Source: Coptis chinensis
Taxonomy: Eukaryota > Streptophyta > Magnoliopsida > Ranunculales > Ranunculaceae
Direction of reading: 5' to 3'
DNA: 64,000 bases
NCBI GenBank assembly: GCA_015680905.1
Contig: CM027377.1
Location: 28,358,501-28,422,500, forward strand
Made by a program: the position numbers and the translations under genes. Positions 11,113 through 21,888 of this stretch are shown piece by piece. The notes beneath the pieces were generated by a model. That model did no database searches. It was given only the letters and a program-made list of their open reading frames with translations, and had not been told where the DNA came from. Numbering within the stretch: position 1 is the stretch's first letter; each line of letters opens with the position of its first letter.

Positions 11113-11130
11113 TGGTATCAGAGCGGAGCG
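11113..11130 (+). promoter_or_regulatory. primer-binding site of C1
   Basis: TGGTATCAGAGCGGAGCG directly follows the LTR. The first 12 bases equal the classic initiator-Met tRNA site of plant copia elements. Confidence 0.9.
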
Positions 11131-11172
11131 CTTAATCTCTCTCTAAATCAATCTAGATAAACACAATACACT

Positions 11173-11832
11173 ATGTCAGATCCAAAACCAAATCTTAAGT
11201 TTGCTGTTACAGCAGAGACTGATTCTAATCCTGGTTGGAAGCTGTCGACGATTCTCTTGAATGGAACGAACTATATACCTTGGTCTAGGATTGTTTCGCT
11301 ATCGCTTGGTGGAAAGAGAAAATTAGTGTTCATTAATGGTGTAAAGGTGTGTCCTGCCATTGATGATGCCGAATATGAAAATTGGGTTTCCAATGATCAG
11401 CTTGTTCAATCTTGGTCACTCAATTCTATGGAGTCTACTATTGCTGGGATTTTTACTTTTTCTGATTCTGCGAAGGAGATGTGGGATTCAATTGAAGATT
11501 TATACGAAAACCAAAACAATTCTGCCTTTCTGTTTGAACTTTAACTCGGAATCAGTGCTTTGCAACAAGGTGAGAAGACTTTTACAGAGCACCTTGGGAA
11601 TTTGAAGAAATTGTGGGATGAGTTAAACATATATCGTCCACATACCACTGATGCGAAGACTCTGTTGAAACGGGCTGAAGAGGATAAAATCTTCACAGTA
11701 TTTCGTAGTCTTAAACCAGAATATGAAAATCTGGAAAGTAATATTCTAATGGAAAACACTCTTCCATCACTTGCTGCTGTTTGTACAACTATTCAGAGGG
11801 AGGAAACAAGGAAGAAAATCATGAACTCTGAG
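11173..11832 (+). pseudogene. C1 gag, N-terminal piece
   Basis: From ATG at 11173 (MSDPKPNLKFAVTAETDSNP) the sequence encodes a copia gag: WKLSTILLNGTNYIPWSRIV, MESTIAGIFTFSDSAKEMW, then LGNLKKLWDELNIYRPHTTD and KIFTVFRSLKPEYEN. It is interrupted by the G1 LTR just after MNSEV. The gag continues at 51109 with the zinc knuckle. C0 has the equivalent gag. Confidence 0.85.
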
Positions 11833-11837
11833 GTAAA

Positions 11838-12545
11838 TGTAACAACCTGTTTTCTTTTGTGTAATATTGTATGTCTTTACTATTCTTTTAGGGCCCAAGC
11901 CCAAGTGATAGTTTAAGCCAAAAGGAAATACAAAGTCGGTGAGCTGCTAGTCTCCAAACTTTGTAAAACTCTTCAAGAGATAAGATAAAGTTAATCTTCA
12001 AGAGATAAGATAATATTAATCCTAGAGTTTAGGGTAGAGATAAAACAAAACAATAAAAGAATAGGAGGTTGCTCAAGAGTAGGGACGCAAGCTTTAGCTT
12101 CTAGTGTCTGACGAGTTTCCGACCGTCGACGTTCAGACAAGTTTATCTAGCTTGCATCTATCTCTTTCTCTAGTCCTAGAATGCTATTAGATATCATAAT
12201 GAATATCATGTGCTTGATTGCTAATTTATTATGCTTACTTTGGTATTTTTGCGATTATAAATTTATAGCGTCCAATGCGTTAAGTTGAAATTGTTGTCGT
12301 GAGTATGGAAGTTGCTGGTATTCATATGCCATTAATTGAATGATCTAATGTTACTGAATGCCTTGTTTGCATAGAAAATTATCATTCTTTATTAAATATT
12401 TGCCTTATATCATGCTTGAGTATTGCTCTGTATAAGATATTTGAGATGTCAGAGGGCATGTTTGTATAAACTGAATTCTTTTCTTTTAATCGTCATAAGA
12501 TTTGAACGAATATTAACACAAGGTGTGTGTGACGTTATAACTTTA

Positions 12546-12602
<57 letters not shown>

Positions 12603-13270
12603 GCATAAAATGGCAATTAAGGAAAAGTCCGTCGTATTACTTGACTAGGGGAATATGGGGTTTGGAATTGATGGAATGACCACAATTCCCATACCATATG
12701 TACAGTAAAGGGCATAGATGTTATTTTCCTACAAAGTATAATTAATAAGATGTCATGAATAAGATTTAATCACATACCAATGAGGTGACACGTTAGTATC
12801 GTGAGCTTACAATTAAATCGTAGTAAATATATTAGATGGTATTTTGTGTGTACTTCAGACACATGTATGTGTCGTAGTATTCTTTGACTTGATTTGGATG
12901 ATAGTTCTTGTTAGAGATTACTTGATGGGTGCGTTGATTTACGCCCCTATTTACCAATTTTATAGGTGAGCAAGGTTTAGCCCATGGAGTGCGTTTTTAG
13001 AGTGTCAGCAAGATTTGGGTCTCGAGTTCTTTAGTTTAGTTTGAAAGATTTATTTTGGTGTCCAGTGTTATTCAAGACTTAATAGATTTCATTATTTGTT
13101 AATGAGACCATGGATGTAATAAATTTCTTTGAGACAAGTTTTCAATTCAGAGGTTTTAAATGTTGATTTATTTCTCTTTTGGAACATTTTTGGATTGTAT
13201 TATTGAGACTCTGGATATTTCTGTTAGTTAGATCGGCCGGCTAATGAACAGAGATTTCTGGGGTGTTACA
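11838..13270 (+). repeat. 5' LTR of G1
   Basis: 1433 bp, TGTAACAACCTG to GGGGTGTTACA, the ends typical of Tekay/Del LTRs. It contains a long TA microsatellite. It pairs with 49669-51108. Confidence 0.92.
12547..12600. repeat. (TA)n microsatellite in the 5' LTR of G1
   Basis: About 25 uninterrupted TA units. The matching place in the other LTR (50387-50420) has a shorter run, so this locus has changed length since insertion. Confidence 0.95.
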
Positions 13271-13441
13271 GTTGGTATCGGAGCCCAAGGTTCAAGGTCT
13301 TTTAGGGACTCTATTGGTTAAGGTTTTCCACCTGCTTGTTACTAGTTATTGTCTTTTGTATGCGTGTTTTTTTTTTTTTTTTTTCTTTTTGGTTAAGAGT
13401 CCAGATCATGCCATAGGGTTAACGTTTTATTAAGTACGTGT
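13271..13441 (+). other. G1 primer-binding site and start of leader
   Basis: TTGGTATCGGAGCCC follows the LTR, close to the initiator-Met tRNA site. The leader with a T-rich run continues to the insertion point of C2 and resumes at 39786. Confidence 0.75.
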
Positions 13442-13743
13442 TGTAGAAAGCTGTATATATTAGAAGTTATTCTTCACATCATAGTGGAGAGCGCGACTTG
13501 CACCTGTGTCAAAGCATGACAGAGTGCGACCTACGCCTAGAGTCCAGTAGATACGTCACGTGAAGAGCGCGACCCGCACTCCTCTAAGGCTTAACCTGAG
13601 CGCACCCCGCGCCTCGTGGTTCTCAAGTCACACCGACTATTTTGTTTCTGTTCAATTGTAACCTCTATATAAACAATTGTAATCTCTTAGAATTCAATCA
13701 AGTAAATATAGAACTAAATTGAATTGAATCCTCTGGTTCTACA
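13442..13743 (+). repeat. 5' LTR of C2
   Basis: 302 bp, TGTAGAAAGCTG to CTCTGGTTCTACA. The U3 is rich in GAGCGCGACC-type motifs. A TATATAAAC box lies near 13666. It pairs with 39485-39785. Confidence 0.92.
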
Positions 13744-13756
13744 TGGTATTAGAGCC
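13744..13756 (+). promoter_or_regulatory. primer-binding site of C2
   Basis: TGGTATTAGAGCC follows the LTR and matches the initiator-Met tRNA site but for one base. Confidence 0.85.
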
Positions 13757-13875
13757 AAACCATTGAAATCCACTGTGTATTACAACCATTAATCAAACCA
13801 TCCTTGAATCTCAAACCCAATTTTTTTCCAAAACCTAAACCTAAAACCCAAATCTTTCATTTTTTTTTTTTTGCA

Positions 13876-14916
13876 ATGGCTGAATCTGACAACAATTCCT
13901 CAAACGTCATACATCACCACTACACCCCACAAGGCAACTCCGTATTCCCAAAAACTATTTCATTAGATGAGTCAAACTATACTATATGGGCTCCTCTCAT
14001 GCGGATGCGTATTGGAGCAAGGGGAAAGATTGGTTTTTTGACTGGCGCAAAGGTTGAACCGGATATGACTTCGCCTGAATATGAAGCTTGGGCAACAAAT
14101 AATGAAAATGTGAAAAGTTGGCTTATTGATTCTATGGAGATTTCTCTTATGAATCGATATATTCGTCTTCCTACTGCGAAAGACATTTGGGAGGCTGTGG
14201 AGAAGACCTTTTATGATGACTCTGATGAATCTCAAATTTTTGAATTGAATACGAAGTGCTTTGAAGCGAAGCAGAATGGGAGACCTATTCCTTCCTATTA
14301 CAACGAATTGGTGGCCATGTTCCAGGAGATTGATCGAAGTGTGACATCCCAGAATAACAATGTTGCAGTTGTAGTTCATGAGACATCAACAATGACCATA
14401 TTGCGGGTTCATATGTTTTTGCGTGGACTAGATTCAGAGTATGATCAGGTGCGTGGAGAGATTCTTCGCAAGGAACCTAAATTTTCCTTGGAGCAAAGCT
14501 ATGCTTATATTCGCAAGGTGCAATCGGAGAAACAGGCTATGGGGCGCTCTGTATCAACTGAATCCTCTGTCTTGGCTATTCATAGCAAGACCATTACTCC
14601 ACCCGGTTTCTCTAGTCCTTCACGCCACCCTAAAAGTAAATCCAAATCTTATGCAGATAAAAAGTGCAGTGTTTGTGGAGAATAGGGTCATAACAAGGAG
14701 AGATGTTATGAAGTGATTGGTTATCCTGATTGGTGGGACTTCACAAAGAGGCCACAAAAGAATATAAGCAAGGTTGCCATTGCTAATGCTGTGCATGGAC
14801 ATCCAGACCATGCTTCGGCTAATGTAACTCAATTAGGTATGAATGCTAAGGTTATTTCGAATAGTACATGGATAATTGATTCAGGTGCATCTAACCATAT
14901 GACAAATGACCCTAGC
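13876..14916 (+). pseudogene. C2 gag and start of protease
   Basis: ATG at 13876 (MAESDNNSSNVIHHHYTPQG) is preferred over the in-frame ATG at 13804, because it begins the conserved product after a T run. Copia gag motifs follow: LDESNYTIWAPLMRMRI, VKSWLIDSMEISLMNRYIRL, DIWEAVEKTFYD, then KPFSLEQ-like and YAYIRKVQSEKQAMG. A CCHC knuckle begins KKCSVCGE near 14680, and a protease start WIIDSGASNHMT lies near 14870. It is cut by G3 right after the protease active-site motif DSGA. Confidence 0.85.
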
Positions 14917-14967
14917 TGATAAAACACAGTTTACACACGTTTATTGGTTTCAGTTACTTATTTTCTT

Positions 14968-15036
14968 AAGTCCGAGGTCCACAGTCCAAAGTCCGAGGTC
15001 CACAGTCCAAGTCCAAAGTCCAAAGTCCAACGTCCG
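14968..15036. repeat. 21-bp and 7-bp tandem repeats in the G3 3' LTR
   Basis: Two exact 21-bp copies (AAGTCCGAGGTCCACAGTCC plus A) are followed by three to four copies of a 7-bp AAGTCCA unit. The same array is present at 31205-31272 in the other LTR. Confidence 0.9.
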
Positions 15037-16297
15037 TATTGTCGTACGTTTTAGTCAAGTTACCTTACTCACGTGGGATTGGTAGGATAGGTCGAGTAAG
15101 GGATCGTCCAAACCTTAGAGGCGCGGATAGGTTCACAACCGAGTTACAACTTTAGGTGAGTAGGATTTTTAGGTTTCTTTTAGTTGGTTTTAATTAAAAT
15201 AACGGTAATGCAAATAATATAAATTACTACAAATGATTATATGTAGGTAAATAAAAGTAGAGAAACGGGGAGAGTTAATCATGCTCATGCAAGAATCATT
15301 TTTCAACGGTTTTTATTACTAAATCACTACATCTCTAGTTCGTCTCCTTTGGAGACGCGTCGAGTATTGATCCCTAGTGCATGCCCACATCTCTAGGTCG
15401 CATTTCACTAGCATAAGGAGTTTCGATAATACCTCATCTCTCGTATATTATTTCTGCTCCCGCATTGTTCACATCACCGGACCGAATTGGAGAGTCGTGC
15501 GACACCGAGAGTCGCCAGCGAACATTTTGTCGTAGCGAAGACTGTCTGGAGCATCGGCCTCCAACTTTGTACGATCTCGATCATTTTGGGACCGGATGTT
15601 AATTCTATGTCTAATTCCTAAGTAGTGATTCTAGAATATTAACGAGTCAATCCGATTTTTACACGAAGCGGCATAACCCTCCCACGAGGGGATTAGCTCA
15701 TCATCATAGCGGAATAATAAAACTTTGTTTGTATACATTAAGTAAATAAATACGGAATGAGAAATTAACAAGAAAAGAAATGACATATTAAGGGTAAAAT
15801 AACTTACTGTATTAAGCTGCTGAAATAAAAATGACAGAATGTAAGTACTGAAAGAAACTAAATTGAGCGGAAGCTAAAGCATGAAAATGCTGAAGGCCTT
15901 CTAATGAAGGCGAAGCCTTCATATTTATAGGCATCATAGGATGACCATCCGTGACCGATTTAATTTGCTTTTGGCCTTATGCTAATTGAATGGTTCGAAA
16001 CTTTGAGAATCAAAGTTTTGTTTTAATTGTTTTAACTTTTCGTCTTTTTGCTGTTTTCAGTTTCGTCTTGTAGCTCATTTCAATTCAAACCACCTGGTTT
16101 GAATTGATACGTGTCTTCTCTCTTGCCAGGTGGTATCAATTTGAAACCATCATTTGCCACCTGCCTATGCTGACTCATCATGTCTTCTGGGCCCGCATAA
16201 TGTGTCCACTTAGTGTGTCGATTGGCGCCAAAATTGGCGTTTTTACTTTTTGTCCTTCTTCCTTGAGTTAAATTCGTCGCCTAGTCGCTATGGCGTA

Positions 16298-16658
16298 CTT
16301 CACTCACTAGCCCACGTCGGCACCTAGATTTATCCGATTTGAGCTTCGGAAGTTTCCTGCCTCTTTATATGTGGGCCCGTTCTGCACTGGTTCTGTTCTT
16401 TTGGAAACTTCGGCTCTAGTCAGGCTTTGTTTGGGCTTTATGGGGATTGAGCGGGAATTCCAATATTCCCGTATTCTTGTACTTGGCAGCTTCACTAGCC
16501 AACGTCGGCACCTAGATTTATCCGATTTGAGCATCGGAAGTTTCCTGCTTCTTCATATGTGGGCCCGATTACGCGGTTACGTTCTTTTGGAAACTTCGGA
16601 CTTTACGGGTCGAAGGAAAACTCCAAATATTCCCCGTGATTCTGCTTTGATGCATGTT
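16298..16658. repeat. ~190-bp tandem duplication in the G3 3' LTR
   Basis: Copy one starts near 16298 (CTTCAC...CTAGCCCACGTCGG), copy two near 16490 (CTTCACTAGCCAACGTCGG). Both run through ACCTAGATTTATCCGATTTG and TATGTGGGCCCG to a TTTTGGAAACTTCGG block. The other LTR has the same duplication at about 32540-32890, so it predates the insertion. Confidence 0.85.
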
Positions 16659-16792
16659 TTATCGCTATCTTCATTTTAATTGCGGAAACCCGCAAAAGTA
16701 CGAAAATATAATTATTACATGATTATTAAACACATAATTGACCAAAATGCTATGTCTCTCGAGGTTTAATATTACGTTTTGGGTGCTTATCA

Positions 16793-16806
16793 CACCACCC
16801 CAAACG
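16793..16806 (-). promoter_or_regulatory. polypurine tract of G3
   Basis: Minus-strand GTTTGGGGTGGTG abuts the 3' LTR. A similar tract recurs near 18301 (GTTTGGGGGTGGTG), inside the element. Confidence 0.7.
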
Positions 16807-18490
16807 GACTTTGCTTGTCCTCAAGCAAAGAAGAGACATTAAAACGATAAGTGATAAAAAATGTGTTGTCTCTAGCTAAATCTCATTTCGCGAGTCGCGG
16901 TTGCATTGACCATATCAACAAGGCCTTGAACCACTAGGAATTCCTAGTGGGCGAAGTTATAACCTCGTGAGAGTTTTCGGAGAAGATACTCACAAACTTC
17001 ATTTATACTCTGGCGACTTCGGTAACAAAGGCTTGTTTCTTTAATTAATCTCGGTATCTAGACATCTCACTAGCAAGGGAAACAAGGATTTTATTCTTTC
17101 AAATTCAAGTTAATATACATACAATAATCGAAACATCTACGTATGAGCATGCATGCGATGATCTAAATAATGAAATGTAATGGCGGGGCGTTTTTCGATC
17201 CTTTGGATAGCGTCCTTAAGTAGGTTCTTACAGGTATGTGTCGAAACACAATTTCTCTCTTATTTTTCCAATCAAGATTTGCTATCTCCAGTGTCGCGGT
17301 GGGCACGTTTCCTCACATACTCAATGACGGTCGAGGAGGGCGAGGTCGAGAAGTCACAACTACTACTTATTATCACACTATCCTATTCCTAATTGAGCTA
17401 GAGGTCTTTATTAGGTGTTATGGGGCTTAGGTGGTAGTGTAAAAGAAACTGGAATGGAAAATTCAAAAAAAATGATAAGTATGAGAGAATAAGGTCTTCG
17501 AGATATTTATACTAGAGAAATCCTTTTTTTTTTTCTTGCTTCTAACATGGTTTCCACACTTGGATTTTTCAAGCTTTTGTATTCCCTTTTTATTTGATCT
17601 TTGGGGGAAATTCTAACCTTGATATTTCTTTTTGATTTTTGGAAACATATTTCTATTTTCTTTTTTTTTCTTTTCTTAAAACAAACGATTTTGATTTGTG
17701 ACAAGGTTTTTCTCTTCATTTTTCTGCACTTCATCCTATTTCTCATACTCATCATCTAGGTAGGCTTATTTATTTGTGGTTACTAGATGGGTAATGATTT
17801 TTATTGGTGAAGTAGAAAGGATTAATGAAAGGTTCATTGAAGCGACTAAGCGGTAAAAAATTTTACAGTCTTGAATTTTTGGCTATATCGATCCAAAGAA
17901 GGCCTAAATTCTCTTTAGGATTTGGGTAGTGATCAAGTAAGTAGACGTGTGAACTTCTCTATTCGGAAGAACTACTCCTCTGTGTCATTACTCATATATC
18001 ATACATTTGAGGCTTTTGGTTAGATTCTTACAGGATATGGAAACTAAGTTGTCTAACCTTGGGTCCCAGAAACTTACTTCTGTATACATTTAATGATAGT
18101 CAGTGCATGAATGCTCATGAAAAGATGTAAAACTATTGCATAATTATTAAATTAAGTTTCTAAGAACAAGTCCTAATTTTTATGCTAGGGTGAGATTTCT
18201 AAATATTTTTCATCATAGAAAGAGAAACGAGAATTTGTCACTAAATACGTTTATTTAGACATTAAGTAAACTATGCATGCCTAATTTTTGCAAAAGGTTC
18301 TCACCACCCCCAAACAGTCGGACACTGTGTCCTCAAAGTGTTAAGAGGAAGAAAGATTATACCTGAGAGGCTTTGAGCAAAAATAAAGCTGACATCTTCC
18401 ACAGAAATTTATTGTAACACACTATATTATACATCATAAACGTAGAAGCACACTGTTAGAGTAGCACACTGTTAGGTCACTTATTTATTT
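16807..18490 (-). other. G3 3' non-coding region
   Basis: AT-rich sequence between the last ORF module and the 3' LTR. Its edges near 16793 and 18301 share a polypurine-like block and a GTCCTCAA motif, suggesting an internal duplication of the 3' end. No supported ORF is present. Confidence 0.5.
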
Positions 18491-18494
18491 CACA

Positions 18495-19480
18495 TCAAAA
18501 CATAAAACAAATATGTACAAGCATCAACTCACATTGCCCCAACCTTGGCGGGGGATAGTCCTTCCTTGCCTCGTCCCTGTAGAAATGCCATTCCTTCAGA
18601 TCCCGCCAATCTATCATAGCTTTCCGGACTTCACTCCACTTCCTTTTCTTTGCATTGTCTAGATGAGCTATCATTTTTTCATCATTAGGGAAAGAAACGA
18701 ACATTCTTAAGATACCTTGCGGGCGTCCATGTCCGAAATCGCAAGGAACGAATTATCTTGTTTTTGGACACATAGAATTCGACCTTTACCCGATCTTGAA
18801 AGGTGGCTGCAAACTTCGGGGAAGTACGTCCTCACTATCCTGCTTTATGCAGGCGGGGGTGATATAGTCTTGCCGAAAAAGACCGAGCCTTCTTAAGATT
18901 CTCAATTACTAGTTACGTAAATGTCGAAGGTGGTGCGTTCTTTGGGCCAATGCATGGAATGTCTTACACTTCCTTTGATCTGCGTGGAAAAATGCCAATC
19001 TCCCATGATGTTGAAGAATAAATAACATGGCGGTTCCCACATTCATGGTCATCATCGGCTAATGGAATAGTGAATTACGGCCATCGGCCGCCCGGCTGCA
19101 CGCTTCTTTGGCGTGGGCAAGGCCATCGCCATAGCGGGCGATAAAATCCTCCCTAGAGTAGTCATTAAGGTCATTCTCTATCATGTATTGGATGGGGAGG
19201 TCTGGCTGAAGAGGAGGAAGGTCTAGAGCCATAGCCACTGTTGGCTCATAAAAAGCGTGTCGGGTGTTTCCAATACGTAGTGTAAATCCATTCAAAGGGA
19301 AACCACGGGCCGGTGGTAGATCTTCCATGTTATTATAAAATAAAACGCCAAACCTGGGAGTATGTCCGCTCCGGGTGTAGAATGAGAGAGTTCCACCCAA
19401 CTTGAGTGATGTAGTCTCACGAAAAGATGTCCATATGCCTAGAATTCAACAATGAATGGAAGGATTGTTACGGAATCATC
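18495..19480 (-). pseudogene. G3 downstream ORF module C (env-position, plant transposon-protein-like)
   Basis: Minus-strand fragments read NSLILHPERTYSQ, NNMEDLPPARGFPLNGFTLR, FYEPTVAMALDLPPL, NDLNDYSREDFIARYGDGLA and LFILQHHGRLAFFH. Position (after pol, before the 3' LTR) and general style match the extra ORF of Athila-type elements, whose function is unproven. The opening resembles modules A and B (a GW...YS segment followed by a short helical stretch). Fragmented, with several breaks. Confidence 0.5.
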
Positions 19481-19631
19481 TTTGGAGCTTCCATTGTGTG
19501 AAAAAAATGTGACTGTTTAAACAAATATTAGAGCATGATGAGAATAATTCGTGAGAAACAATTTACCATCACGAAAATTAAAACTAAAAAGAAAATGATA
19601 AATAATATAAAATTTCAAAATTTAAATGGTT

Positions 19632-20730
19632 TCATTGGCCTAAAACGGCGAGGGATCCCGCTTGTGGAAGGGATCCGTTTATAAGATTTTCTATGCCGTC
19701 AATCCGTGCAACAGCCTGTTGCAACATTTTGCTTTCTGTTTGGTAAATCTTGGCGTGGTTCTCCATTATGAGAGTGTGATTTGCCAAGAACTGGTTGTGG
19801 CTGTGCAAAAATTGTGCTTGTTCCTCTTCGTTTATTGTCCGCAGGTCCTGAAATTCAAGAAGGCTGGTGATAATAATGTTCTGACGTTTGAATAATGTCA
19901 TCAGTCCTTGTTGAATTAAGCGAAGCCCTTCCATTGGATTAAATACGTTGCATAATGCATTTTCAGTAAAAATGTTATCGGTGGAACAATCGTCGTTTGG
20001 TCCCGGCATCGGCATGGTTCTTTGCAACGTCGGGGTTCGAATCCGTTCCTACATCTTGAGTGAATGGTAAGAATGTTAGGCTTTGTTGAAGAGGTGTATG
20101 AGGAGAACCTGCTAGAAAAACCCCAATTTATCATGATAAGTGTTACAATGGTTGGTAAAGGAGCTGCCTTTTCCTAGCGTCTGCAATCGCATTCGAGGAG
20201 AAATTTAATAATGCAAAATTCATTGCAGTTAATTCTGCAACACCCGAGTAAATGGAGGAGTGGTTTTGTTATTTCGGAAGTCTTAGATGTGCCTAGGACA
20301 TTATGAGCTACCCATTGGATCACGAGATAATTGGTTCTTTTGTAAGGATCATTGATAAACAATACGGTTCTTCGGTTGTATTCGCCGTGAAGGATAGTTG
20401 CAAACATCGATGCCGGGATATTATCGAAAGGTGAATCACGAAGGTGTACTCCTTGGTTTGTAATAGGAATTTGAAGTACCTCGGAGATGATTTCCATAGT
20501 CAATTCACGCTCGCATCCATTAGCACGGACAAAGAATTGTCCGTTTTGGAAATAACCGCTTTTATAAAATAACAAGACTAATTCTCTGGAATAAAATGTT
20601 TGCTTATGGTGTAAAAGAGGTTACCATCCTCTACGTAATATTTCAGTGTCAAAGAAAGGATGAAAAAGACCATTTTGAAAATTTTCCATAAAATTTTGCT
20701 CAGGCACGAAACTTCTAGTGAGGGCCATTA
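19632..20730 (-). pseudogene. G3 downstream ORF module B
   Basis: Minus-strand remnant opening MALTRSFVPEQNFMENFQNG, then LFHPFFDTEILRRGW, YSRELVLLFYKSGYF, FVRANGCERELTMEIISEVL, FATILHGEYNRRTVLF, NYLVIQWVAHNVLGTSKTSE. It ends in a Gln/Leu-rich, probably coiled-coil segment (FNPMEGLRLIQQGLMTLFKR and IMENHAKIYQTESKMLQQAV). It aligns with module A over the first two thirds. A few breaks are present. It resembles the putative plant transposon protein region found in Athila-type extra ORFs. Confidence 0.6.
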
Positions 20731-20936
20731 AAGATGGAGTGGTGAAAAATTATTTTGGAAATAGGGAAGTTAAATTTTTGAGGTGTCTATCCTTGGTATA
20801 AATAGGCACCCATCCGAAAATGTAAAAGATACGTATCGAGGTGTCACAGGTAGTTAGACCACGTATCTTCTAAGATATCTTAAAAGTGGATGAAGTGTGG
20901 ATAAGAAGAATGGGGCATATGACAAGGAGTGCCCCC

Positions 20937-20955
20937 TTTTTTTTTTATTTTATTA

Positions 20956-21021
<66 letters not shown>
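20937..21021. repeat. low-complexity T and ATT run
   Basis: A T-rich tract with about ten ATT units and a run of more than thirty T, between modules B and A of G3. The other strand would be an A-rich tract at the 5' side of module B. Length in runs like this is often unreliable in assemblies. Confidence 0.9.
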
Positions 21022-21023
<2 letters not shown>

Positions 21024-21888
21024 GTAGTAGAAGGACAAGGAAAACGTAGATATATTATCACAATAGGATGTAAGAACGTACAATGGTATGGAAACACAAC
21101 ATAATGATACGATGACTTAACTACAAACCTAAATATTAGATAGAACTATATGCCACATTAACAACATGACTATAATAAAACAACCGAGCATGAAAACTTG
21201 AGTAGCATATTCAAGTCATTCTTTGCTCAAACTTTTCTAGTGCATCCATGAATCTTGAGCTTGGAGTGATCCAAAAACGGATTGTAGAATAAGAAGTGTA
21301 GAGGGAAGAATATAAGTGAATATGGAGGAAGAGTTGAACTTATTTATAGAAAGAAAATTGCCGTTTTCTGACCGTTTTCTAGATGTGGTCATGACCGTTT
21401 TTTAGATGTGGTTCATGACCGTTTTCTGACCGTTTTTATAGATGCGTTTTCATTATTGGTTTCTGAACGTGTTAGTTACGTTAAAATTTGTTGTTTAAGT
21501 ATGACATATGAAATATATTTATATATATATGTATATAATTTATTACTACTAATATATGTTCCTACCTATATACTATAATATTAGATATAGCTAATATGTC
21601 AAAATAAAAATATTTTAGGAACTATCTCTATTAAGCTAGAAAGTACAAACACGTAAATAAAATGTCTGATATAATATTATACAAGACCGGAATAAATAAA
21701 ACTAGCTACTGATGATCCTCTGGTGCTGTAGCAGAATCCTCGGGGGCTCTGCGGAAGAAGCGAGGGGAGTCCCGCGACGTCGCGTCAAGACTGAGCTCCC
21801 GTGGAGGCTAATCTGCTCTGGATATCACCAAGAGTATCCATCACGAGCACGAATCGATCTTTGGCTCGCCATGAACATTATTTGGCGG
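21022..21888 (-). other. G3 spacer between modules A and B
   Basis: AT-rich, with a repeated CCGTTTTCTGACCG motif near 21362-21440. The ORF at 21712-21906 has no recognisable similarity. Nothing else is seen. Confidence 0.4.

Larger units (their letters stand above)
14917..16792 (-). repeat. 3' LTR of G3
   Basis: 1876 bp matching 31153-33038. Both ends carry TGATAA/TTATCA. Differences from the other LTR are clustered rather than spread, with long identical runs between clusters. Confidence 0.9.

Noticed and set aside
11113-11130. tRNA-like sequence after the C1 LTR (also after C2, G1 and G2)
   Set aside because: These are primer-binding sites complementary to a tRNA 3' end, not tRNA genes.
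12423-12608. Open frame ending in repeated Tyr-Ile
   Set aside because: It is created by the TA microsatellite inside the G1 LTR; not a gene.
14968-15036. Short regularly spaced repeats as a possible CRISPR-like array
   Set aside because: Units are 7 and 21 bp with no spacers, lie in a plant LTR, and recur in the partner LTR.
20937-21021. T-rich tract as the poly(A) tail of a LINE or SINE on the minus strand
   Set aside because: No LINE reverse transcriptase or SINE promoter boxes and no flanking target duplication were seen next to it.
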